The notes: generated by a model not told the origin, from the letters alone. Positions 43,821 to 56,496 are shown, counted from the stretch's first letter. The stretch: DNA of 64,000 nucleotides from Agrostemma githago (GCA_958450325.1 OY288243.1:42387378-42451377); one strand, 5' to 3'. Made by a program: numbers and translations.

Positions 43821-45477
43821 GAAGCCCCCACTTTGACTGAGGCTTGGACAAGGCGAAAGTCAAAGTATAGCCACCCAGGTCAATCGAGGATTACGACCCG
43901 GTAGCTATCCGGTCGGGTCGTTTTAAGTCCATTGGACTATGTGTTGAGGCTCGCCAGCCAAGGCTTAGAGATCGTACCTGACATCTTCGCTTGCGGTTGC
44001 TTGCTTGCGCCGGAGCCGGTGCTTGTCATCTCTTTCTTGGTTCTTCATGCTCGCGTGTTTTGCCGTTTCGGATTGTTTAAAAGTTCGTTTAATTTTAAAT
44101 GTTTTCGTGTGTAGGTGACGCGTTAAGCATAAGTGCAAAGAATGTTCATATGTGTTAGCTTCAACTTGAACAAATGTTTATGGGATGCTTGTGAACCCTT
44201 GATGAAATAAAATGTTCGAGGGCGTTAGTCTCCACTCGAGAGGTCATCTTCGGGATGCTCGTGACCTCTTGGGCGAAACAAAGCGAAACAGAAATGTTTG
44301 AGGGCGTCAGTCTCCACTCGAACACTTGTCTTTGGGATGCCTCTGACCCCTAGGACTAAATAAGATGCTATAAACTATTCGAGGGCGTCAGTCTCCACTC
44401 GAATAGCTGTCTTTCGGGATGCCTCTGACCCATATGACAAAACAAGATGATATAAACTACTCGAGGGCATCAGTCTCCACTGGAATAGCTGTCTTTTGGG
44501 ATGCCTCTAACCCCTAGGACAAAATAAAATGAGATAAAACTACTCGAGGGCGTCAGTCTCCACCCTAATAGCTGTCTTTCAGGATGCCTCTGACCCCTAG
44601 GACAAAACAAACCATTCGAGGGCGTCAGTCTCCACTCGAATGAAAAAATGTTGTGGAGGTATTAGACTCCTTCGAGAGGGTTGGTATCTACTCGAAAAAT
44701 AGCTGTGGAGGTTTCGGACTCCTTCGAGGGCGTTAGTATCCACTCGAAAAATTGCTGTGGAGGTTTCAGACTCCTTCGAGGGCGTTGGTATACACTCGAA
44801 AAATTGTTGTGGAGGTTTCAGACTCCTTCGAGGGCGTTGGTATGCACTCGAAAAATTGTTGTTTGCTGTGCCTTCGGGATAACTAAGACCCCTCGGGCAA
44901 AATTGCTGTTTTGTTTATTTGTTTTCGTTAATTGTTTTTTGTTTTGTGGGTTTGTCTTATTTTGTTCGGGGTTGTTCTTGCATTGGCTTGGTTTGTTACG
45001 CATTTGATATTCGTTCGGGGTTTGCTTAGAATAGTTTGGTTTAGACTGCTTTATTACGCGTTCAGGTGCAGCATTGATGTTAAGTGCGGCTCTTATGCTT
45101 GTTTCATTATCAAGTGTGCTTTATTGATGTCGATTAGTAATTGTTCCATTATTGTTATTTTGCTTGTCTTAAAAGGTGCGTGTTTCATGTGTATCGATAT
45201 TTAAGCCTCGTTTGTTTCTGTTTTAGTCTGTACTGGATTACTCGGACGCGCGTCTGTCTGCGCCCCAATCTTCAGGCGCCTAGCCCTCAGCGGTTCAGAA
45301 CTTGAGCACGTCGCCCGAGGCGGTCGGGTTCTCGTGGACCGGGTCTGCTTAAGTAAACGAAGGTTGGTGCGATCGTTTCATTTGATCCCAATTTCGAACG
45401 CGTCGCCCCTTTCGCCTCTAAACTACTTTCTCCATTTTTCTAGCCAACTTTCGTCTCGATTTCCATCAAAAGCGACA
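43821..45477 (-). other. Tat-C PPT and 3' UTR with two tandem arrays
   Basis: Starts with the PPT (minus strand AGTGGGGGCTTC) and GAGGCTTGGACAAGGCGAAA-type sequence shared with Tat-B 8956 onward. Two adjacent arrays follow (44217-44860). No sense coding region. Confidence 0.8.
44217..44860. repeat. Tat-C 3' UTR minisatellite: about 82-bp units followed by about 52-bp units
   Basis: CGAGGGCGTCAGTCTCCACT begins units at about 44217, 44300, 44381, 44462, 44544 and 44617. From about 44650 the unit changes to TGTGGAGGTTTCAGACTCCT plus CGAGGGCGTTGGTAT, about 52 bp long, four copies. Both share the CGAGGGCGTNNGTNTCCACTCGA core, so the second array probably arose from the first. Confidence 0.88.
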
Positions 45478-46975
45478 ATGTCGACTCTAGGTGAGTGTTC
45501 TTTACTTGTTTATTGTCGGTTTTGCTTGAATTGATTGATTGTATGTTTGTTTTGTTGAAAACCTAGAAAATCTATTTAGGTGTTTTTAATTTACTAAGTT
45601 TCGATGCTTGTACTTAATCCCTTTGTTAAATTAGGGTCGATTAGAGCTTGTTAGGGTAGTTATAAGCTTGATAGGGGTTTTCAAGGTACGACAATGGCTT
45701 CTTATGGAAATAGGTTCGGAATGATAGGGTTAGGGACCGTTTTCCCGGATATTCCCGCGTTTGTTTCGCGTAATCTTGCTCAAATAGTGTTTGTGACGAT
45801 GTGGGTAACTCCCTTGTCCATTTTTATGGGCTAGGATGGCTTTTAGGGCTTCCCGTGAGATTTTGTATGTCTTAAGACGGACGAAAAGGTGTTGAAACGA
45901 TGCCGAATTTTTCCGAAACGACTTCCATCGTGACCGGGATAAAAAATAAGTGCTAGCGGCCTTTTCGGAATTTTGATATCCTTATCCAAATGTTGACCCT
46001 ATTTCGACTTGTTTAAGTTGCTTTAGCCCGACCTAAGACATGGATTTTTTATGTGTTTTGTTTGATTTTGTAGTAAGAGGTAACATCGAGCATCCCGAGG
46101 GAGCTCTCTCGGTTGGTACTATTGGTGAGGCTGCCGAGACGAGTTCACAGACTCCCCGTGGGATTCGTAGGAGACGACGGAGTATCTCGTCTCAATGTCG
46201 CGATCCCGAGGCCATAAATGAGGCCGATTTTGATAGGGTGAGGAAGCGTAGGCTTCCGGAGACGGTTGCTAGGAGGGCTCATGTTCCGGTTCCTGTACCG
46301 GAGAATGAGATTGGCTACAAGGATCCCGTGTGGGCTCGGGACTGGGATGGCCATCAGTTGCTGTTTCACCTTGACCTTCACGTTTCTCACCGCATCGTGC
46401 GTGGTCTGGTGAGTGTTCTATTCGTGCTTATTAGTTATGTCTTAGATTATTGGCTCGAGTTAGATTATATTTGTTTTGTTTATACTTGTATCATTTTGGT
46501 TTGTAACCCCCAGTCCCGATCAGAACTTTCTCGGGCTTTACTACGTGTCTCGAGATTTATTTTCAGAAGTTGACCCCCACGGTAAAGGGGATCATTACGA
46601 GGACTGCTCTAGGTCCCGTGGTCGGCAGTGGGTCCGGTTGGTGGGTTGCAAGACTAAGTGCAACCTCATGGTGATTAGAGCGATGATAGATCGCTTCCAT
46701 GATACTACCTCGACCTTCCACATGGCCTTTGGGGAGATCGGGATGACCCTAGAGGATTTTGGGATGATTACTAGTTTGCCCTGGGATCCGGATAGGATTA
46801 GGTAGGCCGCTGAGAGCCCAAGGATAGATAGTGATGAGGTGCGGGGCCTCATCGGGGATTGTTTGGAGCGTGAGGCATATTGTGCGCCTCATGCTCTAAT
46901 GAGCTCGTACATCACTGATCACTTTGAGCGGGTGGCGGTGTTAGAGGGTCGAGAATCCAACACGCCGGAGCGATA
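45478..46975 (+). pseudogene. Antisense, intron-containing ORF of Tat-C with plant-mobile-domain-like segment
   Basis: It runs opposite to Tat-C gag-pol, between pol and the 3' LTR. Exon 1: ATG 45478 to 45490 with donor gtgagt. Exon 2: 46074 (acceptor ttttgtag) to 46408, donor gtgagt, phase preserved, giving MSTLV then RGNIEHPEGALSVG. Exon 3 begins after cccag at about 46514; there the protein frame is shifted by one base, then gives CNLMVIRAMIDRFHDTTSTF and HMAFGEIGMTLEDFGMITSL. That last stretch resembles the start of the plant mobile domain (aminotransferase-like/MAIN family), found in host proteins and transposons. TAG at 46803-46805 and another at 46974 break it, and a deletion junction at about 47020 removes the rest. 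Antisense extra ORFs are known in Tat elements. Confidence 0.65.
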
Positions 46976-47023
46976 GGATGTTCGATCATATGGTGTGGCT
47001 CCAGTGGGTGTTCGATAGGATGT

Positions 47024-48250
47024 TCAGTACCCCCATAAGGCGAAGGGGATATTGTTTGGCCAATCCCGATAGTTGTCTATCATTTTCTTAAGGATTATGG
47101 TTATGGTTTTGTTGGCTGCTTCTACAGCCCCGTTTGTTTGTGGTCTATAAGGTGAGGATTTCTGTTTTTGGATTTTGTATTTGTCGAGGAGTTTTTGGGT
47201 ATCGTCCTTGAAGTGAGCCCCATGATCACTGATGATTTCGTGAGGTATGCTGTAGCGGCAGATAATGTTATTTTGTAAGAATTTGACTACTTGTTTTGAG
47301 GTTAGTACGATGTAAGAGACAGCTTCTACCCATTTGGTGAAATAATCGACGGCCACTAAAATAAAGAAATGTCCGCCGGTCCCGGATGGGTGTACTTTTC
47401 CTATGATGTCTATTCCCCAAGTAGAAAAAGGTCAGGGTGTGGCTATAGTGTGGAGAGGATATGGAGGTAGGTCTTGAATGTTGGCAAATATTTGGCAATT
47501 GTGGCAGTGACGAACGTGACGATGACAGTCTGCCTCTAATGTAATCCAGTAATAGCCTAGTCTTATTATTTTTTGGGCTAGTAGGTGTGCGCTCATGTGG
47601 GGTCCGCACTCTCCGTCATGTAACTCTTCCATGACTCTCTCAGATTGGTTTTTGCTTATGCACCTAAGGAGGACTCCTTGTGGGGTTCGTTTGAATAATA
47701 GTCCTTGATTTAGGACGTAATGGGTGGCTTGTATTCACAGGGCTCTTTTGTTCTTGGTGTTAGTGTTGGGTGGATGTGAACCGTGGGTTTTAAAGTCTAG
47801 GATTGCTTTGTACCAGAGTTCCTCGGGAGTATCGTCGGTTTAGAGGTTATGGATGTGGGCTGGTTGTTTGCTTCTCTCTACACAGATAGGCATAGAGAAA
47901 AGGTGATCGGGAATGTTTATTAGTGACGCTAGTTTGGATAACGCATCAGCGATTTGGTTTTCTTCGCGGGGTACGTGTATGAAGTTGATTTCGGTAAATT
48001 CCTGGGATATTGTTTCCACTTTGGTTTGGTATGGGGTTAGGCTTTCGCTGTAAACCTTCCAGGTACCCGTGGCTTGGTTGACCACTAAGGATGAATCCTC
48101 ATGTACTCTAAGGTTTTTAATTCCTAGAGATATGGTTGCTTTTAGACCTATTAGGCAGGTTTTGTATTTGGCTATGTTGGGGAAGTCTAGTTGGATGGAG
48201 GTTCGTTCGTTGCAAGCTCATTGTCGTTTAGTTATGGGGGTCAGTGATGG
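47024..48250 (-). pseudogene. pol: Tat-C pol remnant: second RNase H (C-terminal half) and integrase
   Basis: One frame from about 48250 leftward: GIKNLRVHEDSSLVVNQATG and HVPREENQIADALSKLASL (archaeal-type RNase H end), then the linker, the integrase H2C2 domain (LHDGECGPHMSAH ... CHNCQIF) and the core with GIDIIG, SDHGAHF and NGAVEAANK, so D, D and E are present. Stops: TAA at 47842-47840, a TGA at about 47741, and TGA at 47434-47432 (probably a former Trp). Several Glu and Ala codons at the RNase H start read Lys or Thr. The integrase ends abruptly at about 47020 against the antisense ORF. Protease, reverse transcriptase and first RNase H are deleted. Confidence 0.88.
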
Positions 48251-48611
48251 GTTGAACCTAGGATTGTCATTCTCGATCTCTTTTTAGGGTGACGTTAAGT
48301 GGGCCATTTGTGGTAGCCCTTGCGTTTTAGTCAATTGTCATCGATAAGTGGCATAGTGTCGAGTCTTTAAGCGTTAAAGTAAACTGTTGAAAGAAGTTAA
48401 GCGATTGTCGAGGCATGTTTGTAAAGGAAAAGAGAGTTGTTTTATTAATAAGTAGTAAAACGGGCTAGATGCCTGTGATTAAGTTTGTTTTGGGTGAGGT
48501 GGAGGACATGTCCCTCGCACCTCCCTGAACTCGGAAAGAAAAAGACATTATTATTATTTGTAAGCCTAGGCCCTAGGATGAACTAGACTTCGACTAAGAC
48601 CGGTCATGCTT
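48251..48611 (-). other. Tat-C non-coding junction between gag and pol remnant
   Basis: About 360 bp with no domain; protease and reverse transcriptase are missing here. It follows gag as 11440-11570 follows mini-gag in Tat-B. Confidence 0.6.
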
Positions 48612-49217
48612 CTAAGCATCGAGGCTTCCTCCAGGGAATAGCACCTTGATGGTGCCGCTTGTCTTTACTATCACGGACGCGGTCGTTTCGTCGCCAGCCC
48701 TACCATCAATGGGCTGTGGCGCTTGTGTCTTTACTAGAGGGAAGGTTCCGACATCCACCAGGTCCTGGATGTCGTGTTTGAGGCGATCACAGTCTTCCGT
48801 ATCGTGTCCCCTTCCATGATGATACAAGCAATAGGCACTGGGATCCCAATCCGCCCCCCGGGCTTCACGGAGTGGATCTGGGGTAGGGACGAGCTGGGAT
48901 AATTGCCAGTCCTCGTTGGCAATCCTAAGAGCCTCGGCATAGGTCGTGCCCAGGTCGGTAAGGCTTCTAAAAGGGCGTCCCCCAAGGTCTGGGACAATCC
49001 TAGCTGGCCGTAGTCTCATCCTGCCGTTAGGGATGAAAGGATTCTATTCCACCTCCTCTTGAGGGAGGTTTCGTGTCCCATTGGCTGCGCCCTCAAGCTT
49101 GCCGAGCTGGAGCAAGATGTTGTCATGGGTGGCTGTTATTTGGGCCATGTTATTCTGAAACTCCTTAACAAGCCCTAGCAGTATGTTGAGTGGTTCGGTG
49201 TTGTCGTTGGAGGACAT
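48612..49217 (-). pseudogene. gag: Tat-C mini-gag with zinc knuckle
   Basis: From ATG 49217 the frame gives a short Leu-rich segment (EPLNILLGLVKEFQNNM), then TAG at codon 58 (49046-49044, probably a former Gln). It continues in phase with TYAEALRIANEDWQLSQLVP and a knuckle CLYHHGRGHDTEDCDRLKHD. Total length would be 201 residues, close to the 225 of Tat-B, and a TAA lies about 18 codons upstream, so the N-terminal capsid-like region is absent here too. Function is probably RNA binding, inferred from the knuckle. Confidence 0.78.
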
Positions 49218-50824
49218 TTCTAGATCTGCGAAATAGGACTGAGGGTGAGGCCGAATCCACCAGAAGATTTAGGGACTCGAGGGATGCTCGTAACTGAGCG
49301 ACGCGGGAATGAGACCATTGACTCGTGTGTGTGTGTGCGGTCATTTGGCTTAGGGATTCAGGTGCTTTAGACTCATGGTGTATTTGGCGAAACGCCAATT
49401 GAGCTTTAGGTCTCTGTAGCGAGATGATTTGACACAAACCTCGGAGGCGAGGTTCAAAGAGGACTTTTCGAAATGAGATGACCCAAAATGTAAGACCTCG
49501 AGTAGAGGCGATCCTAGTAACTAACACAGACAGTTAATCACAGGGTTGTACGACGTAAGAAGTTGATCGCGATCCCGGTTCAGGATCAAAGAATTTGATA
49601 TATGTTTTTTTTAAAACAACCAATTCTTTGTAGAAAAGATTTTTTTTTGAAAATGATGATTTGTAAAAAAAAATGTGCAACGATGGCATGTTGACATCGT
49701 TCGTGATGTGAAGGTGTGTTGCTATATGTGTGGGTCAGTAATCCGGCGATAGCAAAAGTGTAAATGTCTTTTTTTTAAAGGAGCATGGTTCTTAGGGGAA
49801 CTAGTTTTGTAAACGATGACGTGATGCTTTTATCGAGACTACTATTAATTAGCTAGTTCGCTACTCGTGGTGTATGTGGTGCTCGTGGTAGAGCGTGAAG
49901 TCTAATGATGGTGCTTCAAATGTGTGACTAAATCCTTATCAAGAACTTTAAGTGATGAATGGTTTTTCAGAAAAAAAATAACTTTTAAAACGAGTGTGCC
50001 CACGTTCGTCGGTTGCATTAACTAGCATTTAACGGTGGGGGCTGATGTATTGTGAAAAGTGTTTTGAGGGTGTAACCGTTTTGTGTTCCTTGACTTCATT
50101 AATTGAAGCTTTGGTTGTGTTAACGGTATATGTGTAAAAACTTTTTTTTTGAAATAAAATGTAACCGTTCGGTGTACCTTGATCCCATTGATCGAGAGTT
50201 TCGGTGGTATTAACGGGTTTTGCTTTGGCCAAGGTGGTGGCACTAAAAATATATATTTTTTTTGAAAGTGGTGAGTATAAAATTTGCAATGATAACGGCA
50301 TCTAATTTTTTTTTCTTTTTAGAAATCACGATTTGACCGGAGTATCGGAGTTCAAAAGGTCGTTTCTAAAAGAGGAGGTATTTTTCGAAAATGGAATTGG
50401 GTGCGGTTGAATATGTTGGCGTGGTTGAATCCAGATTTTTAGTGTTTTATTTGGGTTGTTCAAAGACGCTACACATAACTAGGAATGCATACACTCATGC
50501 AGGATGCAGACACGGGTAGGTTAGGGTAGGCTACCGCCCACGAATAGTCTTTACTTAGGCATTGACAAATCATCTAGGGAGACGAGTGTCATACCGTCCG
50601 TTCGGAACTATCCGCTTATCAATCCCGCGAGGTACGCGTTAGGCGGCCGGAGCGTCAATCGAGGATCTCTCCACGTGTCCCTAAGGATCTTACCGCGAAG
50701 AGGTCGATTGGTCCTGATATTGGTTTGGGTGGGCTTTTTAGGGCCAAAATCTGTAGTGACCACAACTAGGAACTAGGAAACGAGCTTCACCGACCTCATT
50801 CAAATTACACCACCACAGGAAATT
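49218..50824 (-). other. Tat-C leader
   Basis: Non-coding. The part from 49957 is duplicated at 31482-32355. A short tail of the leader resumes beyond LTR-X2 at 54322. Confidence 0.8.
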
Positions 50825-53800
50825 TGTGATCCCCTAGAAATTCTAACGCGATACAGTGGCGGAAACACTGTAGAATCGGGATTAAAACACACTGTTACTA
50901 TGTCTTAGTAAATTAAATTGGTAAAGTCAAACATATGTCATAAATAAAAATGGCTAAAATTTAAAACAATCCACAAAAGGGGTTTGAAAAATCCATAAGA
51001 CATAATTATAAAAATAAATAAGCAGGACCCACATTGCTCGCTAGCCCACACCCGGAACACGTATACCTGCCATGTTAAAACATAACAACCACAATCAGTG
51101 GGGAGCAAGGTCAACGTTCTCCCAGCCGTATAACAGGATTTTAAAACTGTAATTACTACTATAGAAAAATAGTAAAAATGGAAAACAGTAAAACATTATA
51201 ATAAAAATAGGTTTTCAGTGAAAAACTTCACATATCAAAACAATATAATAAAATGAGTTTTCCGGAGAAAACATAAAACATTTGCCAACCTACAAATCAA
51301 AATTATATTGATAATAATAAAATAATCAAAATGACGTTATGGATAGGAGTAGTGTAGAATCTAGACTTTCACTAGGAGAATACTAAAAACTAGCTTCGAG
51401 AACTTAGTTCAAACAAATCAAACTTCGGTCTCTAACTAGGCTACTCAACCATAAGAGAGCGGCGACTTATAAATGCTTGACCCTAGTTTAAGACAATTTA
51501 CACCCCTCCTGGGATTACCTGTCACCCAGTTCAACTTATGACGGCGACTTACTGCGAGGCCTAAGCTTAAGGTCAAATTGTACACAACTCCCGAGATACC
51601 TGTCACCCGGTTCAACAACTAATGTACCGATTCCTGATACACGAGCCTTATAGTTGATGGCAAAACCGTAAACCCCAGATTATATTACTCTAAACCCACA
51701 CTTGTCCTCATTCCATAACTTCCAAAAAAAAGCCATTATCGATATTCAAAAGATATAATCTTTATAAACAATAAGAGAACAAAAGGAAAAAGGACCAGTT
51801 TCCAAAAGAGGAAACTTTCTATTTTAGGAAACTTCTATTTTTAGAAACTTTACTAAAAATAGCGTTATATCAAAATAGCAAAAATATTAGTTTATACTAA
51901 TGCAACATTTTCTGTAAACGATATAGATTTATAAAACTAATACTTTCGGCCTTAACGATATTAATTGATAAAGTGAGAACATTTAGGTTTATGAAATTAT
52001 TGAAACATCATATGAGTGTTTATAAAATGATTAAAAATGTCTTAAACATTTTATTACTACTAATTAGGGTGTTTCCAAAATTTATGAAACTCAAATTTCC
52101 TAATTATTAATAGTTTCGACAATACAAATATAAATAGGATTTTTTATGGCAAATGTCTTAATTAAATCTTTAAAGTCTTTTATTTAATTAAACCAATGAA
52201 TATATTTAGAGTATGTTAAGGGATGATTTAACTCTTAAAGGTTCAGATTTAAATATTTTCAAAATGGCTAGAAAAATAATTCTTTTAGGTAAGACGAAGC
52301 ATTTTAACGATAAATCTCAATTTGTCCAAAAGTCAATACTTATTAATTAAAGACTTTAATAAATAGTAGAAAAATTACGTAAAATAGTTAAAATATGTTT
52401 ATGGACATTCTGTCCAGAAAATAAAAAATTCCAGAATCCTAAAACTCGGTTTTTAAAGCGTTTTCTCGTTAATCGTCTAATCTTGACAATAACGATAAAT
52501 AAAAATAGTGATTACAAAATGATTTACGTATTAATATCAAAAAATTATTATTAAACTTAAAAATCATGATTTCCCAGAATATACCAATTTTTCAGATTTT
52601 CCAAAATTCCAGATTTAACAAATTCCAACTAAACCGTCATTTAAAACCCGTTTTCACAATTAACGATTTCATTAATAAAACTTATCGTTCCTAACATTTA
52701 ATTAAAGTACTAAAATTCATAAAATTAAATTTTATTATGAAGTAATCTGAATCATATTTTTTCTAGATTTAATCAAAAGACCAGAAATCGAGAATTTAAA
52801 CGACAAACGCGGTTTTAACGATAAACGATGATTTAAAGTGATTAATTAATTCATCCGCTTAACAATTCCGAAAAATTATGAAAAAGTTCAGAAACTTCTA
52901 TTTCATCAGAAAGTTTCACCACGTCAAAAATCAGATTAAAATAAAATGTTTAAGTACTAGAACTAAAAATCGGCTTTTAATCGTTTTTGTCCGTAAATGG
53001 TAATAAATCAATAATCGATAACTAAAATATCATAAAAATACTTACTTATTAAAAATCATCAAAAACATCATTTTTACAGAATATAAACATATATTACATG
53101 TTTAGGCCGAATATTATGAATTTACAAATTAATATGACGATTTAATCGTTAATCTCGTAAAAGCGATAAAAATATCGAAACATGCAAATTTTCAACTTTT
53201 AAAAATTTTCCAGATTATATGACATACATATATTGTCAAAAATAAAATTGTAATAATATACATGCAATTACACAAATAAAATCAAGCAATACCGAGTAAC
53301 ATCGATGTTACCTCTAATCCAAATCCGAGTCGATTATAAATTTGTCGGCTTCGTGATCATTCAAAAATCCTTCAAAACACGAAAAGCATGGTAGAAAAAT
53401 ACCATGAGAAAACTAAGAAAATCAAGGCAAATAACGATAAAAAAACAACATGGATTATTACCATAACGAAGGGATCAGAATGACGATTAATTTGGAGATG
53501 AAAATGGGACAATCAAGACTCAATTTGAGACAAAATTTGGCTAGAAAAGTTGCTGGAAAATCTCAGCCAAGAGAGAAAAAGGGAGGAAATGTTTAATTTT
53601 TGATAAAATGAATGATAAGAAAGTGGATGGTTTTCTAAAGCATAAATGATAAGTAAATTTTGATGAAAACTATGTCATAATACATGCACAATTCAGCCAA
53701 AATGAGAGAGGAAGGGAGTGTGAAGAGTTTGTGTTTAAGGCCAAAAATAAATGGGTGAGAAAAAGAAAATATTTAAGGCTTAAACATTATAAAATGAAAT

Positions 53801-54321
53801 GTGTAATAAAATGTGTAGTAAGGGGTGTGACAAAGGTTGTCACGGTCCAACATGTGAGAAAAGGTTCCAAAATAATTGTAAGTTGATAAAAAGAAGAATC
53901 ATAAAGTTATTAAAGGTATTTCAAAGCAATTCGAGTAAACCGCGCGTCTGAAAATAATTATTTACGAAACTTCGTAATAAAATCATTAAAGGCTAAATTT
54001 TTGTAAATAAAAATATTTCTTAGTTGTAAATATTATATAAATTTGTTGAGGCATTTTTAGGAAAAGAAATAACTTAAATCCGAGTTTAAACCGTTAATTC
54101 GTAGAGAAATAGAATTCCTCGCGGAAAAATAAATAGTTTACGATGAAAATCGAATAAATAGGTTTAAAAGAATTAAAATCCTTTAAATTAAAAATAAATA
54201 TCATTGGACTCGAAAATAAAAATAAAGCTTGGAAAAATAATGAAACATAAGGCCGAAATAGAGTTATGACGAAGTCATAGCGGAAAGAATAAAAGCGCTA
54301 GGAAAAATAGCGGGTGTTACA
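50825..54321 (-). repeat. LTR-X2: 3.5-kb solo LTR inserted in the Tat-C leader
   Basis: On the minus strand it starts TGTAACACCCGCTATTTTTC at 54321 and ends ...CTAGGGGATCACA at 50825. The uninterrupted leader at 32340 shows that everything between AATT (50821-50824) and AATT (54322-54325) is inserted. No PBS, PPT or coding domain is inside, so this is a single LTR left by LTR-LTR recombination. It is related to LTR-X1 (start) and LTR-X3 (end). Chromovirus (Tekay/Del-like) origin is suggested by length and termini only. Confidence 0.85.
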
Positions 54322-54335
54322 AATTTTTTTCCAGA

Positions 54336-54353
54336 TCCCCAGCAGAATTGCCA
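54336..54353 (-). other. Tat-C primer binding site (right copy)
   Basis: Minus strand TGGCAATTCTGCTGGGGA, one base different from the left copy, three bases from the LTR. Confidence 0.82.
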
Positions 54354-54356
54354 AAC

Positions 54357-56496
54357 TGTGGACATCCGTCCGCACCGCCCGTTGCCCCGCGAGCGCCCGC
54401 GCGGGACCGACCCACTTTTTTAACGTGTGGCGGCGGCCACCCACGCGGTCCCCTCCCTGTAGGGGGCCGGTCCGATCTCGCGTACAGGGCGATGTTTCGG
54501 ACCTCGATTCGGATGACGATCCAGACTTGTACTAGACGGGTGGGGGCACCCGTGTTTCCGTTTCGAATCGATAGAGTCGTGGTTGTCAATGTTTAAAGGC
54601 CGATTCATTTGGTAAGGCGACCTTTTTAGTGAACTGAATTCGTTGTCGATTTGTGAAGTCGTCACCGAGTCAATTATGGGGACTCGGAAACCGTTCAAGT
54701 CAACTTTGATCCCTTGCCGGTTCAAAGACTTGTATTCTTAAGCACTTCGTGCTTGGAATGACTCTCATTGCCAATGTTTTCTGATATCCGGAAACCGTCG
54801 ATTCTGAGTAAGGGGTGAGGGTACGTATTGGGAAGCCAACATCCGATAGATGTCAACACCCAATCTCCCCCGCACTATAGCGGCCTCTACTAATCAATCG
54901 GTGGGCTGATAACCTAATTCTTTTGTTGTGGCAGAAATACTGTAACATTCGTTGTTTTCACCATATACCTTTTGCTACGTCGGTTATTTAAGGACAAGTA
55001 AGTATCGTCGTTAAAATAGTTGTGTTTACATTCTTTGCATGCGATTTCACGTGATAGGCAAGCCATGAAAAGATGCACGTAGGAGAGTAGAGAGTACTAA
55101 TATTATACGTATTAGCAAATCAGTTTTAACACGATAATATGGATATTAGTCGTTCTCGTGGTATACCTTACCTGTTATTCTGCTTAAGATGCGTCGGTTA
55201 TGTATTAATAGAGATGCGTCGAACCTAATAAGGCGAGCACCTGGACTAATACGGAACCTGACCATCACTTTGTTCAGTTTTAGTTATTTTACGTTTTGAA
55301 TTCCGTGTTAGGTGATTTAGCATGCGATTATAAGGTCATAAAAGCAATAAATCACTCGAAAAACTGTAAACGCGAATGTAAGTAAATCACATTGTGAGGA
55401 GTTGCACCCTCGGAGTATACACTAAACGGGACACTATGCATAGATAGTTGAGAACGGATCTCGGAATTACTCGGGTCTATTTAGTGTATTTTAGTGTTTG
55501 CGGTTGAAGTAGGGACGTTACGTGTTTTAGTAGATGTTTGTGGACCTAGTGTCCACATCTAGTGTTATCGTAGTGCATAATTAAGAAAGTACGAGAATGC
55601 AAAGTTTTGTTTAGATGACAACCTAGTGACGACTCGGCTTTCAAGGCGGATCCTCCTAGCTTGCCTAGTGATTTCGGCAGAGCTCCGTTACCGTTGACCC
55701 AGCCTGCGGCTACTCCGGCAGATCTTCGTTACTATGGACCGTTTCTGCGGCTAATCCGGCAGAACTTCGTTACTAGACTTGAGCTAGTCGAAGACAGGCA
55801 CCTCGGTATCGATTGGGGTGCTCAAAGGTGAGGAGTAGTGTCGATGTCGCTTTTATCGGAACTACGATCGAGTGGATCGTTTGCCTCGGGTGTCGGAATG
55901 CGAGCCATTAGCGAGAAGTTTAGAGGGAAAAGAGAAGAGTGAATTGTGTGTCGAATGAATGAGGTGAAGGGGGGTATTTATTGGTGCTTTCGGCCCTCGT
56001 CACTCATATGGACGCCTGAGTTTTGGCGCACCAATACTCCGGCGCCTGGGTTCAGGCGTGGGGAGTCTAAGACGCGTGAGGTGAGGCGGTTGGAGTTTTG
56101 AAGATACGATTTTGATACTTTCCAAAACCGAGAGATGGGTGTATAATACATAACTTGGAGGTTAAGGATTCCCGGGGCTTGACCTAGCACCGTGAGTTTA
56201 GTGGGCCTCGGGTGCGCATCCCGAGATTCGCTTGGTGCGGTGCTAACTCGGTTCGAGTTTCGGGACCGACTCGGGGTCCCAGTGTTATAATTGACTCTAA
56301 TTAGTGTCTATGCGACCGTAACGACACGACTAAGGCTGCCATCACGTTAGTTTAATTTCTCCGAGTAATTTCTTTGATCCGTTCTATAGAAAAACTACCT
56401 AAAACATCGCGAACCCATGTCGCGTTGCAAACCTATCGTAATCAGGTGTTTGTTGGGCACTTCTGCAGCCACCAGGTCCAAATCTGGGTGTCTACA
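54357..56496 (-). repeat. Tat-C 5' LTR (2140 bp)
   Basis: Sense start TGTAGACACCCAGATTTGG at 56496, sense end GGATGTCCACA at 54357. It contains the hairpin block (54783-54895) deleted from the left LTR. The TATA position (55975-55982) is mutated to AATAAATA on the sense strand. Confidence 0.9.

Noticed and set aside
50825..54321. A complete small retrotransposon between Tat-C leader halves
   Set aside because: There is no internal LTR pair, PBS, PPT or coding domain; TG...CA ends and flanking duplication fit a single LTR.
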